The notes under the pieces are model-generated. The model was not told the origin of the DNA. It made no database searches and was given only the letters and a program-made list of their open reading frames with translations. This document shows positions 9,225 through 19,615 of a stretch of 62,433 nucleotides of DNA, in pieces; the stretch's first letter is position 1; the number at the start of each line of letters is the position of its first letter. A program made the position numbers and the translations under genes. The DNA lies in the NCBI GenBank assembly GCA_934668765.1, contig CAKUOH010000013.1, forward strand, positions 1 to 62,433. The letters are read 5' to 3'. This DNA is from an uncultured Helicobacteraceae bacterium. Lineage in GTDB: Bacteria > Campylobacterota > Campylobacteria > Campylobacterales > Helicobacteraceae.

Positions 9225-10106
9225 TTAATCGGGCAGTTTTTCGCGCAAAATCTCTACAAGCGCAGAATCTAATCTCTCAATAGGCGGATTTTGTATATTT
9301 GCGATGAGATATAAATCGCCGATTTTACCACTCTTGCGCTCTTTTAACCCCTGCTCTTTTACGCGGAATTTTTGATTGTTTTTGGTATTTTGCGGGATTG
9401 TAAGGCTTAATTCTTTATATGGCGTTTGCACCTTTACTTTACCCCCAAAGAGCGCGGTTTTTAGCGGAATATTTATGCTTTTTAGCAGTGCGTCATCTTT
9501 GATTTCATATTCACTACTTGGCGCGATATTTATGCGTAAAAATAAATCGCCCACACTATTTCGCGCCCTTTTGCCCTTGCCTTTTACGCGGAGTTTTTCG
9601 CCGTTTTTAATCCCCGCTGGAATCTTTATATCAAAATCATCATAGCGATACGCTCCGCCACGCAGGGCAGATTCAAAAGGAATGGTAATATCTTTTTGAA
9701 TGTCAAGCGATTCACCAAAAGATTCGCCAAAGTCAAATCCACCAAATCCACCATTTGAAAAGCCACCGCTAAAACCACTTGCGCCAAATCCACTATTTGC
9801 GCCAAATCCACCGCCAAAAATCTGGCTTAAAATATCATCTAAATTTATGTTTTGATTACTTCTAGCAAAGTCGCTAAAATTCTGTCCGCCAAACATCGAA
9901 TCGCCAAATCTATCGTATTGCGCGCGTTTTTTCTCATCGCTCAAAATCTCATAGGCTGCGTTAATCTCTTTGAATTTTTCCTCCGCGTCCTTTGCCTTGT
10001 TTATGTCGGGGTGATATTGCCTTGCAAGTTTGCGATATGCCTTTTTAATCTCATCTTGCGTGGCATTTTGCGCCACGCCCAAAGTCGTATATAAACTTTT
10101 TTCCAA
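9225..10106 (-). CDS. cbpA: DnaJ-like co-chaperone CbpA
   Basis: The 293-residue product has a J domain (1-70, with HPD at 32-34), a Gly/Phe-rich linker (about 75-130, with repeated GFG) and two C-terminal substrate-binding beta domains. There are no zinc-finger CxxCxGxG motifs. This is the CbpA/DnaJ type II layout, expected to stimulate DnaK ATPase. First gene of the heat-shock operon with hspR and rarA. Confidence 0.93.
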   Translation of the reverse strand: MEKSLYTTLGVAQNATQDEIKKAYRKLARQYHPDINKAKDAEEKFKEINAAYEILSDEKKRAQYDRFGDSMFGGQNFSDFARSNQNINLDDILSQIFGGGFGANSGFGASGFSGGFSNGGFGGFDFGESFGESLDIQKDITIPFESALRGGAYRYDDFDIKIPAGIKNGEKLRVKGKGKRARNSVGDLFLRINIAPSSEYEIKDDALLKSINIPLKTALFGGKVKVQTPYKELSLTIPQNTKNNQKFRVKEQGLKERKSGKIGDLYLIANIQNPPIERLDSALVEILREKLPD

Positions 10107-10142
10107 ATCTAAACTCCATAATTTATAAAAATTGTGAGTGAG

Positions 10143-10178
10143 ATTATAGCATAAAAGTTTATACTTGTAGACTAAAGT
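10143..10178 (-). promoter_or_regulatory. promoter of the cbpA-hspR-rarA operon with a possible HspR operator
   Basis: Reading the minus strand, TATGCTATAAT (the -10 proper at 10143-10148) lies about 37 bases upstream of the cbpA ATG. Just upstream, 10163-10178 is an imperfect dyad beginning ACTT and ending AAGT, at the -35 region. It resembles a HAIR half-site pair. The operator role is inference. Confidence 0.5.
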
Positions 10179-10185
10179 TTAAGGA

Positions 10186-11358
10186 TTAAAATATATCCAC
10201 GATTTTTATGCTTCCACTGCCGACAAATCGCTTTTCATCGCCATTCACAGAATAAATTAGCTCTAATTTATGTAAAATTTTGCCTTCCAAATTCAAATGC
10301 AAATTTTTTAGAAAAATACTATTTTTTATCAGTTTTTTGTCATCTATATTTAGAATCTCACGCACTTCAAATGCGCTTTCATCATTGCCTACTATAAATT
10401 TGCTTTTTATCGATTGTAAAATAACTGATATTTTTTGCAGATTATAAATGATTATATTTTCGCCATTAAATTCGATTTTTAAGTCGTTATTTGAATAGCA
10501 AAATTTCGGGCTTCCTTGCAATGATAGTGTTTTAATAATGATTTTTGAATCAGCAAAAATTTTGCCATTTTCATTAGCCCTTAAAAAAATGCTATCGATA
10601 AAATAACTGATAAAAAATCGCATTTGCAAATTTACATTCATTGAAATCGCAATCTCATTTTCCACGCAGTTTGTGAGATTTGAGCGATTATAATACGATA
10701 AGATTTTATCCTGTGTTATGGCATTTTCGCCCACATTTTCCACTTCATAAATCCCACTGCCAAACAAAATCTCAAAAATATGTTCTTTTGAATCTAGCGC
10801 ATTTTCTTTGGCAATCTCTATGATTTGCGCTTTTAGCGTGTTTTCTGCCTCCCATTTTAGATTTGCACTTATACCTAAAATCCCGTGCCTATCGATAAAA
10901 TCAATATTACAAATCGCATTTTCTAGCCTTTGGCGATAAAGCACTTGATAATCCAAAATCTTGCGCTCAAAGCTCTCAATCACGCCCAAAATCTCGCTTA
11001 CAACGACATTTAGGTTATTATGCAAAATTAGCTCAATAAATCTAAAAGTATCAATCTCAAAATTTTGCCTAAAAAACGCCGAATCGCCCCGTGCAGGATA
11101 AAATACAAACTCATCATTTTCAATGCCAACTTTTATCACTTCATCGATGATAACCTCGCTAAACTCGACATTTGCGCTGTGTGAGATATAAAAAATATCG
11201 CCGTTTATGAAATACACAAAAAATATCGGATTTTTGCTATTAAAAACGCCAAATTCGGGGATATGCCCGGGTATTAGCATATTTAGTAGCATTTTTGATT
11301 TGCGCTTTATGCTTTTTTTTAGCTTTTCGTAAAACATTTTTGCGATTTTTCCTATCAA
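10186..11358 (-). CDS. hypothetical protein, 390 residues
   Basis: I do not recognise this protein. It has a basic N-terminus (KKSIKRKSK), no clear signal or membrane segment, many short hydrophobic strands and an Ile/Asn-rich composition, which suggests a large beta-rich soluble protein. It lies between the heat-shock operon and tpiA. It is transcribed away from tpiA, and its codon use (GATTCG-like words) matches the backbone. Confidence 0.7.
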   Translation of the reverse strand: MIGKIAKMFYEKLKKSIKRKSKMLLNMLIPGHIPEFGVFNSKNPIFFVYFINGDIFYISHSANVEFSEVIIDEVIKVGIENDEFVFYPARGDSAFFRQNFEIDTFRFIELILHNNLNVVVSEILGVIESFERKILDYQVLYRQRLENAICNIDFIDRHGILGISANLKWEAENTLKAQIIEIAKENALDSKEHIFEILFGSGIYEVENVGENAITQDKILSYYNRSNLTNCVENEIAISMNVNLQMRFFISYFIDSIFLRANENGKIFADSKIIIKTLSLQGSPKFCYSNNDLKIEFNGENIIIYNLQKISVILQSIKSKFIVGNDESAFEVREILNIDDKKLIKNSIFLKNLHLNLEGKILHKLELIYSVNGDEKRFVGSGSIKIVDIF

Positions 11359-11422
11359 AATTTTTAAAATTTGCTAAAATTCTACAATAATTTTTTAGAA
11401 ACTGCATAAAAAAGGATTTGCA

Positions 11423-12118
11423 TTGAAAATTATCGCTGGGAATTTTAAGAGCAATAAAAATCGAGCGGATTCGATTGCTTACATAAATGCGCTAGATTCG
11501 CGCCTAAAATCCGCTCCAAAAGAGCTTTTGGATTCGCGAAAAATTTATATTTTTCCTGCCATTAGTTCGCTTGTGGCAAATGATTTTGCAAATATTACGC
11601 TTGGCGCACAAAATGCACATTTTGCGCTAAACGGCGCATTTACGGGCGAAATATCGCTTTGCCATTTAAGCGAATTTAACATAAAAACGATTTTAATTGG
11701 GCATAGTGAGCGGCGAACACTTTTTAATGAAAGCGATGAAATTGTGGCAAAGAAATTTGCGTTTTTTGCAGAGCAAAACTTTAAGATTTTCCTTTGTGTA
11801 GGGGAAAATCTAGCGATTCGCGAAAGTGGCAAAACAAAAGATTTTTTGGAATCGCAACTAAAAAATATCGATTTAAGTTACGCGAATCTAATCATCGCTT
11901 ATGAGCCGATTTGGGCGATAGGCACGGGACAAAATGCAAGTTTGGAGCAGATTAGCGAAGTATATGAATTTTTGCAAAATATCGCCAAAAAGCCCATTCT
12001 TTATGGTGGAAGCGTAAATGCAAATAATGCAAAGGCGATTTTAGACGCCACAGACGGCGTTTTGGTGGGTAATGCGAGTTTGGAAGTGGAAAGTTTTTAT
12101 CAAATCATAAGGAGTTAA
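11423..12118 (+). CDS. tpiA: triosephosphate isomerase
   Basis: It interconverts dihydroxyacetone phosphate and glyceraldehyde 3-phosphate in glycolysis/gluconeogenesis. The GNFKSNK start holds the active-site Asn and Lys, the His is in GHSERR, and the Glu in AYEPIWAIGTG; the phosphate loop YGGSVNA follows. The 231-residue length is short, as usual for Helicobacter. The start is TTG, preceded by AAAGGA; no nearby ATG fits. It precedes fabI by 3 bases, the same pairing as in H. pylori. Confidence 0.95.
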   Translation: MKIIAGNFKSNKNRADSIAYINALDSRLKSAPKELLDSRKIYIFPAISSLVANDFANITLGAQNAHFALNGAFTGEISLCHLSEFNIKTILIGHSERRTLFNESDEIVAKKFAFFAEQNFKIFLCVGENLAIRESGKTKDFLESQLKNIDLSYANLIIAYEPIWAIGTGQNASLEQISEVYEFLQNIAKKPILYGGSVNANNAKAILDATDGVLVGNASLEVESFYQIIRS

Positions 12119-12961
<843 letters not shown>

Positions 12962-12962
12962 A

Positions 12963-13118
12963 ATGAGCGATTTTGATGAAAACGAAAATATCGGCGAGGA
13001 AGAGGATTTCGACTTTGATGAGTTAGATGACTTTGTAGATGACGATGAGGACGATGATTTTGACTATGATGAGGACGATTACTCATACAGCGATGATGAT
13101 TACAATGACGATGAATAA
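12963..13118 (+). CDS. very acidic small protein (51 residues)
   Basis: The product is almost entirely Asp and Glu with scattered Phe, Tyr and Ser (for example FDFDELDDFVDDDEDDDFD). It starts 1 base after the fabI stop, with a GGGGGAA ribosome-binding region, and aguB follows 24 bases later. The tight operon position argues for real translation. Such acidic tails occur in chaperones and nucleic-acid mimics; no function can be assigned. An overlapping longer reading frame starting inside fabI is rejected. Confidence 0.65.
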   Translation: MSDFDENENIGEEEDFDFDELDDFVDDDEDDDFDYDEDDYSYSDDDYNDDE

Positions 13119-13142
13119 ATCTATCACGGAGTGCGTGGAAAA

Positions 13143-14090
13143 ATGTCAAGCATAGAATTAGCTCTAATTCAGCATAGTTTCAAGGGCGATAAGCAAAGCA
13201 CCATTGATTTCACGCTATCGCAAATCGCAAAGGCGGCAAAAAACGGCGCGAATCTAGTGGCTTTGCAAGAGCTTCATACAAGCGAATATTTTTGTCAGCG
13301 CGAGGATACGCGGTTTTTTCAATATGCAGAATCATTTGAGCGCGAAGTGGCGATTTTCTCCAAAGTTGCTAGGCAACATAAAATCGTCCTTGTAACTTCG
13401 CTCTTTGAAAAGCGCGCAAAAGGACTTTATCACAATACTGCTGTGGTGTTTGAGCGTGATGGCAATATTGCGGGGACTTATCGCAAGGCACACATTCCTG
13501 ATGACCCGAGCTTTTATGAGAAATTCTACTTTACGCAAGGCGATGGCGATTTTGCACCGATTCGCACTTCGCTAGGCAAAATCGGCGTTTTAATCTGCTG
13601 GGACCAGTGGTTCCCCGAATCGGCGCGTTTAATGACACTTGGTGGCGCGGATATTTTGATTTATCCTACCGCAATCGGCTGGGATTTGGGCGATTCTAAA
13701 AAAGAGCAGAAAAATCAACTAAATGCGTGGCTTGGGGTGCAAAGAGGACACGCCATTGCAAATGGCATATTTGTTTGCGCAATCAATCGCTGTGGAATCG
13801 AATGCGAATCTGAGCCTGAATCCTTTGAATCTAGCAAATCTAAAAGTGATTCGGCTAAAAATCTCCGCGATTCACGCAAATCTTACGAATCAAAAATCAA
13901 ATTTTGGGGGCATAGCTTTATTTATGGACCGCAGGGCGAGGAAATCGCAATGGCAGGGGAAAATAGCGATGAGATTCTTCGCGCCACCATTGATTTAAAT
14001 CGCATTGCGCAAGTTCGCAATATTTGGCCCTTTTTGCGCGATAGGCGCATTGAGTGCTATCACAATCTCACCAAACGCTTTATTGACTAG
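13143..14090 (+). CDS. aguB: N-carbamoylputrescine amidase-like nitrilase
   Basis: A carbon-nitrogen hydrolase with the Glu-Lys-Cys triad Glu43 (LQELHTSEYF), Lys115 (TYRKAHIPDD) and Cys152 (LICWDQWFPE). These motifs match AguB, which converts N-carbamoylputrescine to putrescine in the agmatine route to polyamines. The ATG at 13143 fits better than the GTG at 13131. The 315-residue length exceeds the usual 290. The excess is a Ser/Glu/Lys/Asp-rich insert (about residues 217-250) before the conserved WGHSFIYGPQGE strand, encoded by GATTCG-type repeats. Polyamine synthesis is likely if AguA is elsewhere. Confidence 0.9.
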   Translation: MSSIELALIQHSFKGDKQSTIDFTLSQIAKAAKNGANLVALQELHTSEYFCQREDTRFFQYAESFEREVAIFSKVARQHKIVLVTSLFEKRAKGLYHNTAVVFERDGNIAGTYRKAHIPDDPSFYEKFYFTQGDGDFAPIRTSLGKIGVLICWDQWFPESARLMTLGGADILIYPTAIGWDLGDSKKEQKNQLNAWLGVQRGHAIANGIFVCAINRCGIECESEPESFESSKSKSDSAKNLRDSRKSYESKIKFWGHSFIYGPQGEEIAMAGENSDEILRATIDLNRIAQVRNIWPFLRDRRIECYHNLTKRFID

Positions 14091-14092
14091 CT

Positions 14093-15436
14093 TTGGGGGC
14101 AGATTTGCACCACAGCGCATTCAAAGCCTTTAAGATTCGCTCCACGCGAATCCTTACAATCGCGCTCCCTGCGGGGCTAAACTCACTACTTGATATTATA
14201 AATGTCGTGCTTGGCGCGTTTTTTATGGGAATGCTATCAAATTATCACATTATCGCTGTGGGGCTTGGGCTAAATTTTTTTATGTTGCTTTTTGCCATCA
14301 CAAATATTTTTTTTATCGGCACAAATGCGCAAATCTCGCGCTTATTTGGCAAACGCGACTTTGATGGAATGAATCGTGTGCTTTCAAGTATGTTTTTTGG
14401 TGCGCTTGTTATTTCAATCCCCATTTTTTTGGGCGCAAAAATGCTTTATTCTAGCTATTTTAGCTGGATTGGCGTGGATAGCACTTCGCAGATTTTAGGC
14501 GAGATTTTTACGGATATTATCATTTATATGATTCCAGCCGTGATGATAAAAACTATCATTGTATCGGCATTTAGCGCGATTGGCAATACCAAAACGCCTT
14601 TTTTTATAAAGATTTTTACCACTTTGTTAAATTTGCTTTTAAATTATGTGCTAATTTTTGGTGTGTTTTTCGCGCCCCTTGACATCGTAGGAATCGCGCT
14701 TTCAAACCTCATCGCTACGCATATTGAAATGCTAATTTTGCTTTGGCTACTTGCAAAAAAAAGCGGGAGTTTGAGGCTGGATTATTTTTTTAGCGCGGGG
14801 ATTTTTAAAAAAGGGCTAAATCTAGGAATCCCTATCGGGCTAGAGCGCGGATTTACAATCATTTCGTTGATTTTAATATCCAAATTTGTCGCAAGCTATG
14901 GGAGCGACTATCTAGCGGGGCTTCAAATCGGCGGACGCATCGAATCCTTTGCCGTAATGCCGTCCTTTGGCTTTATGGTAGCGGCGATGGCTTTGACAGG
15001 GCAGTTTTTAGGCGCGGGGAGAGCGGATATGGTAAAGCAAATCATCTACACCACAATCATCTTGGCGTCCGTGTTTATGGGCTTTATGGGGGCTTTGATG
15101 ATAATTTTTGGTGAGTGGTTTAGCCACTTTTTTAGCACAAAGGCAGAAATTATCTATGGTAGCTATCTTTATCTCGTGTGCGTGGGGCTGTCGCAGATTC
15201 CGCTGGTGTTTATTTTTGTAATAGATGGGGCATTTCGCGGGGCGGGTGCGACAAAAATCTCGCTTTTTATGAATACTAGCTTTATTTGGCTACTGCGAAT
15301 CGTGCCTATGTATCTTTGTATAAAGTGCGAATCGCCATTAATTGCGATATATTTAATCATTTTATTTGAGACATTTTTGCGTGGATTTGCATTTTTTTAT
15401 ATCTTTAGAAAATATTTTGATAGGATTTTTATGTAA
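14093..15436 (+). CDS. MATE-family efflux transporter (NorM/DinF type)
   Basis: A 447-residue protein with about 12 transmembrane segments, and the MATE pattern of two homologous six-helix halves beginning at roughly residues 15 and 245. It is expected to export cationic drugs or metabolites using Na+ or H+. The start appears to be a TTG 2 bases after the aguB stop; a second TTG lies 12 bases further. Substrate unknown. Confidence 0.88.
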   Translation: MGADLHHSAFKAFKIRSTRILTIALPAGLNSLLDIINVVLGAFFMGMLSNYHIIAVGLGLNFFMLLFAITNIFFIGTNAQISRLFGKRDFDGMNRVLSSMFFGALVISIPIFLGAKMLYSSYFSWIGVDSTSQILGEIFTDIIIYMIPAVMIKTIIVSAFSAIGNTKTPFFIKIFTTLLNLLLNYVLIFGVFFAPLDIVGIALSNLIATHIEMLILLWLLAKKSGSLRLDYFFSAGIFKKGLNLGIPIGLERGFTIISLILISKFVASYGSDYLAGLQIGGRIESFAVMPSFGFMVAAMALTGQFLGAGRADMVKQIIYTTIILASVFMGFMGALMIIFGEWFSHFFSTKAEIIYGSYLYLVCVGLSQIPLVFIFVIDGAFRGAGATKISLFMNTSFIWLLRIVPMYLCIKCESPLIAIYLIILFETFLRGFAFFYIFRKYFDRIFM

Positions 15437-15491
15437 AGTGCGAATCTGTGGTAGAATTGCGTTTTTAATTTTTACTTTCAAAGGACAGATA

Positions 15492-16815
15492 ATGAATAAA
15501 AAATCATTTAAAAGCACATTTCAACCGCTTGAAATTGCATTTAAAAAGGCACTAGGTATTCGTAAGATTCGTAAAGGCAAAATCTTTAATGAATCTGGAT
15601 TTGCAGTAGCTTCAAAAGAAAAAATCACGCGTTATATTTTCTTTCTTCCACTTTTTCAAAAGTTACGAATCTTAACAGACGCCACTGAATTTGGCGCACA
15701 AATAGGGGGGGGGCAGAACAAGTAATCTAAAATCCACGCTATGCACAATAAAAACGCACTACAAAATTTTTGGCATTGTAATTTTCGTAAAAACTATTAC
15801 GCGGCTTCATAGCCCAAATAGCTACTTTTTTGGCAAATCCCCGCTTCCATTCAACCTCCAAAATACGCCTGATGAATTTTACTTTCGCTTATGGGGTGGA
15901 GGTTTGGGAGAGTATATCTCCACAAGTCCGACTATCGAGCAAGAAATTTTTGCACTCTGTAAGGGTTTAAGCAAGGAAAATCAAATTTGGCTATTTCGCC
16001 AAATTGAGCGCGAGAGATTCGCCTATCAAAAAACTAGCGGACTTATCGAAAATCTCACACAAGATGAGCACGATGAACTCACGCGAATCTACACGGAATT
16101 TTATCCAAATATCTTTTGTTTGGGCGACAATCTTTACTTTTACAATGACGGCTCTTTGGGCTACTTTTTCCCTACGAATTTTTGCGAAATTAGCGTAATG
16201 TGGCATAAGCATAGTTTAAATGTTTTAGAGCCGCAGACTTTGGCAAAAATGCGGAATAAGGATTTTATTGATGTGGGCGCGTGTATCGGCGATAGTGCGG
16301 TGCTTTTTGAGCGCGAATTTTGTGATAAAAATATCTATACTTTTGAGCCTACAAAGGAAAATTTTAGGCTTTTAAAGCGCACTTTGGAGCTAAATAACTC
16401 AAAGCGCGTAATCCCTGTGAATAAGGCTTTGGGTGCGGAATCAGGTAATTTAGAGATTCATTACCGAGCGGAAAATATCGGTGGCAGTAGAGCGATTTTT
16501 AGCGATGAGCGCACGATTGCCGAGCGCGTGGAGGTAACGACACTTGATGATTTTGTGCGTGAGCATAATATCAAAGTGGGCTTTATCAAAGTTGATATTG
16601 AGGGCTTTGAAATGGAGTTTTTAAAAGGCGCGAAAGAAACGATTACTGCGCAAAAACCAGCAATGTTAATTAGCATTTATCATCAGCCAAGCGATTATTT
16701 TGGAATCAAACCTTTGATTGAGAGCTGGAATTTGGGCTATACATTTAAGATTCATAAAGGCATAGATTTAAGCGTTATGGGTGAGACGGCGTTGTTTTGT
16801 GAAATGGAGGAATAA
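15492..16815 (+). CDS. FkbM-family methyltransferase, phase-variable, out of frame here
   Basis: An ATG at 15492 (after AAAGGACAG) opens 77 codons that end just after a 9-base G tract (15705-15713). Reading the tract as 8 bases joins that segment to the open frame that continues to 16815. The joined product is about 440 residues. Its C-terminal half is an FkbM SAM-dependent methyltransferase (DVGACIGDSAVLFE motif I, TFEPTKENFRLLK, GFIKVDIEGFEMEFLKGA). The residues bridging the tract (up to FRLWGGGLGEY) are open and protein-like, so a single gene is far more likely than two. The target could be a surface glycan or lipid, as for many variable Helicobacter methyltransferases; that is inference. 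Confidence 0.85.
15705..15713. repeat. 9-base poly-G contingency tract
   Basis: Nine G in the FkbM gene. Eight (or eleven) would give the full-length protein; nine gives a 77-residue stub. It is the second G-tract switch in the window and also reads off. Confidence 0.85.
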
Positions 16816-16897
16816 ATTTTTAAAAAATTTATGTTATTTTAAACATAGCGGTTGTAAAATTCGCTTTTTTTAAATCTAAAACTTAAAGGACTGCATT

Positions 16898-17140
16898 ATG
16901 AAAAGGTTATTTTTTGCATTATTGTTTTTGGTAAGTTTCGCATTTGGCGCGGTAAATCTAAACACAGCGACTAAAAAAGAGCTGATGAGTTTGGATGGAA
17001 TCGGCGATAAAAAAGCAGAGGAAATCATCAAATATCGCGAAAAAACGCCATTTACAAAGCCAGAGGATTTGAAAAATATCAAAGGCATAGGCGATAAACT
17101 CTTTGATAAAATCAAAGATAAGATTGAAGTAAGCAAGTAG
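16898..17140 (+). CDS. comEA: ComEA-type helix-hairpin-helix protein
   Basis: 80 residues with a signal peptide (1-18, ending AFGA) and paired HhH motifs (LMSLDGIGDKKAEEI and LKNIKGIGDKLFDKI). The length and VNLNTATKKEL start are typical of the short ComEA/ComE1 proteins. They bind double-stranded DNA in the periplasm during natural transformation. A single gene with a -10-like TTGTAAAAT about 45 bases upstream. Confidence 0.9.
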   Translation: MKRLFFALLFLVSFAFGAVNLNTATKKELMSLDGIGDKKAEEIIKYREKTPFTKPEDLKNIKGIGDKLFDKIKDKIEVSK

Positions 17141-17142
17141 AT

Positions 17143-17736
17143 TTAGCGAATCTTAATCGTTAGATTCGCGTCATTTGCGGGATTTGAAATGCTAATGCGA
17201 TTATTTGAATCCAAAATCGCTACGCAAAGTCCCAAGTGGTGGGCGTAGTTTTGTAACATCTCTAGCGATTCGTTGCCTAAAATGTGGCGCGATAACATAA
17301 CGCAATCCGCGCCATAGACTAGCGATTCAAGGATTTGGTAGCGTGAGATAAAAATATCCTTGTGAATGACTAAAAATGGCGTGTAATGCCGTGCCTCTGC
17401 CACCAAAGCAATGTCGCTTTTTAGCGTGGTATCAATAATTAGCGCAACTTTAGCCAAATTTGCTAAATCGCTAATCTTATCTAAATCGCGTGTGTTGTTT
17501 ATGATTTGCGCATTTAATACTGCGCTACTTTGATTTGCACTATTAAACTTCGCGCATTTATAAAGCTCTGCAAATCCGCGTGGCAAAAGCGGATTGCACG
17601 ACAAACTTCGCCCCAAAACGCCAAAATCAATCTGCGATTCGCGCTTTGCAACGATGGCTTTCGTCCGCGCAATAGCCAATCGCGCAAAAAATCTTACGAA
17701 TATATTACGGCAAATCCCCGCTAATTTCCCACGCAT
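17143..17736 (-). CDS. degenerate TrpC-like (indole-3-glycerol phosphate synthase superfamily) protein
   Basis: 197 residues. The N-terminal part (ARTKAIVAKRESQID) and the C-terminal part (HYTPFLVIHKDIFISRYQ, LESLVYGADCVMLSRHIL) follow the TrpC pattern. The catalytic strand with the IAE-x-K-SPSKG motif is replaced by an unrelated Asn/Ser-rich stretch, and the end of the barrel is missing. It is unlikely to make indole-glycerol phosphate. It overlaps the upstream TPR gene by 16 bases. A TPR/lipoprotein gene next to trpC also occurs in C. jejuni, which supports an ancestral trpC locus that has decayed or changed role. Confidence 0.65.
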   Translation of the reverse strand: MRGKLAGICRNIFVRFFARLAIARTKAIVAKRESQIDFGVLGRSLSCNPLLPRGFAELYKCAKFNSANQSSAVLNAQIINNTRDLDKISDLANLAKVALIIDTTLKSDIALVAEARHYTPFLVIHKDIFISRYQILESLVYGADCVMLSRHILGNESLEMLQNYAHHLGLCVAILDSNNRISISNPANDANLTIKIR

Positions 17737-18989
17737 TTATCTATCGCTTCCAAATGCTCTACCATTTCACGCTCTTTTAGCAAAATATCACGCGGGATTT
17801 TTTCCATCACTGCCTTTGCCTGCTCACATTTATTGCTCTTAAAATGCCCCCACGCTAGGCTATCCAAATACGCAGGATTTTCAGGCACAGCGCGTAATGC
17901 CTGCTCTACAAATCCCACGCCCTCCGCGACATTTATATCATAATCAATCATCAAATAGCCCACATAATTATAAAAAATGTGATTTGGCTCATCTTTCAAG
18001 GCGCGTTTTAGCGATTCGATTACCTGCGGGGCGATTTTAGCCTTGCCCTCTGCGTCCTGCGCTTCAAAATCCACTATCGCCATAATGCCAAGATAATAGC
18101 TATCTTTGGTGCGGTTATATGCCTTTTGCGCCTCGATTTTGGCGTTTTTGTAATCCTTTTGTGCTAAATAAATATCAATTAGCAAAGCCTTATCAAAGTC
18201 AAATTTTTTCGCCAAATCAATGACTTTGCCATAGTCCTTTTTCTCGTAATATAATTTCGCTAGATTCGTAGCATTTATTTTGCTTTGCTTTTTAGCAAAA
18301 TAATACGCAAATAGTGGCTCAATCTCATCTAGCTCGTTAATTTTACTAGCGATATTTAGTAGCAAAAGTGCGAATCGCTCATTTAGCTCATCTTTGAAAT
18401 GCGCCTTTATTAGCTGGAGCGAATCGCCAAATTTCTTGCGCTCCAAGTCTAGCGATGCAAGGACTAGCAAGGTTTCATCATTGCCATCAATTTGATATGC
18501 GCGAATCAAATGCGCCCTAGCGTTTTCAAAGTCCTTTTTAGCGTAATACAGCGTGGCAATAAAACTATTATTAAACACGCTATCTTCAAGCTGTAAAATC
18601 CTGCGCCAAATCGCTATTGTAGCCTCTAAATCGCCACGCACAAGGTAAGCCTTTGCCTTTAAAATATCCAAATCATTAGGGATAATCGCTTCAAATTCCT
18701 TGATTGTAGCAAGTGCGTCTTTGTGATTTTCTAAGCGCATAAGCGCGAAAATCTGCTCTTTTAGATACTCGATTTTTTTGGTATTTTGATAGAGAATCTT
18801 ATATGATTCAAGGGCTTTTTTATCATCTTTTGAATCGATTGCATCTAATGCCTCTAAAATGTATTTATCCTCGTTAAATCCACTGCTTTGGGCTTTAAAC
18901 TGCTTGATTTTAGGCGAATCTTCTAGCGCAAAAATCATCGCTGTAAAAATCGCATTTAACGCAAGAATCGCTAAAAATATCTTTTTCAT
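17721..18989 (-). CDS. exported tetratricopeptide-repeat protein
   Basis: 422 residues with an N-terminal signal or anchor (1-22) followed by about nine TPR-like helix pairs (for example ALDAIDSKDDKKALESYKIL, AYLVRGDLEATIAIWRRIL, VGFVEQALRAVPENPAYLD). There is no lipobox Cys in the first 30 residues. TPR proteins of this kind scaffold envelope complexes; the partner is unknown. Upstream of and overlapping the TrpC-like gene; 15 bases downstream of the FixH-like gene. Confidence 0.8.
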   Translation of the reverse strand: MKKIFLAILALNAIFTAMIFALEDSPKIKQFKAQSSGFNEDKYILEALDAIDSKDDKKALESYKILYQNTKKIEYLKEQIFALMRLENHKDALATIKEFEAIIPNDLDILKAKAYLVRGDLEATIAIWRRILQLEDSVFNNSFIATLYYAKKDFENARAHLIRAYQIDGNDETLLVLASLDLERKKFGDSLQLIKAHFKDELNERFALLLLNIASKINELDEIEPLFAYYFAKKQSKINATNLAKLYYEKKDYGKVIDLAKKFDFDKALLIDIYLAQKDYKNAKIEAQKAYNRTKDSYYLGIMAIVDFEAQDAEGKAKIAPQVIESLKRALKDEPNHIFYNYVGYLMIDYDINVAEGVGFVEQALRAVPENPAYLDSLAWGHFKSNKCEQAKAVMEKIPRDILLKEREMVEHLEAIDKCVGN

Positions 18990-19004
18990 TTGTGTTGCTC
19001 CATA

Positions 19005-19613
19005 TTATGCTAAATTGTGATTTATGGCGTAATCACGCGGTTTTTTAGGCTTTTGCTTCGCACTTTTTTCGCTATTTGGATTATCATCAAAGACGATTCG
19101 TTGCTCAAAATACGCCTTTTTATCATCGATAGAAAATTCCACTAGTAACTTCCACTCGCCTTTTTCAAAGCTAATCTCTGGGCTAATGAAAATGCCATTT
19201 TTTTGCGACAATACGCCAATGTCCTTATCCGCACTTGAATCCGCAAAGCGCGTGATATAAAGGCGCACAGATTCGCCTATCGCAGCCTTGCCCTTCAAAT
19301 CCGTAATCTTAAAGCGCAAAATCGCTTCGCTAGGCACAAAAAGCGCGTTTGACTTGCGATTTGCTTTTCTTGTCAGCGGAAGCGCGTTTTTGCCACTGCT
19401 ATCAAGCACATAAAATTTATAGCGCGATTCAAGTTCGTTTTGCGCTACCAAAATCGCATTTATATCCTTATCGACAACCTGCCGCGTGGAAAAATACGCA
19501 TTGTCATAATCGGGCTTGTATTTGAGTGAGATATAGATTGTCAAAATGATTCCACAGCACATAATCCCAAAAAATATCGCGATTCCTAGCGGATAGTAAT
19601 TTTTTCCTTTCAT
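19005..19613 (-). CDS. FixH-family protein
   Basis: 202 residues with one N-terminal transmembrane helix (about 9-30) followed by a periplasmic beta domain with the FixH-like pattern (RFKITDLKGKAAIGESVRLY, FEKGEWKLLVEF). FixH/CcoH proteins assist cbb3 oxidase assembly, and this gene lies downstream of ccoNOQP. The C-terminal Lys/Pro-rich tail is not conserved. Confidence 0.75.
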   Translation of the reverse strand: MKGKNYYPLGIAIFFGIMCCGIILTIYISLKYKPDYDNAYFSTRQVVDKDINAILVAQNELESRYKFYVLDSSGKNALPLTRKANRKSNALFVPSEAILRFKITDLKGKAAIGESVRLYITRFADSSADKDIGVLSQKNGIFISPEISFEKGEWKLLVEFSIDDKKAYFEQRIVFDDNPNSEKSAKQKPKKPRDYAINHNLA

Positions 19614-19615
19614 TT

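Noticed and set aside
15904..16815. FkbM gene starting at the TTG at 15904
   Set aside because: The frame is open and protein-like back to the G tract and joins the ATG-started segment at 15492 with a one-base change.
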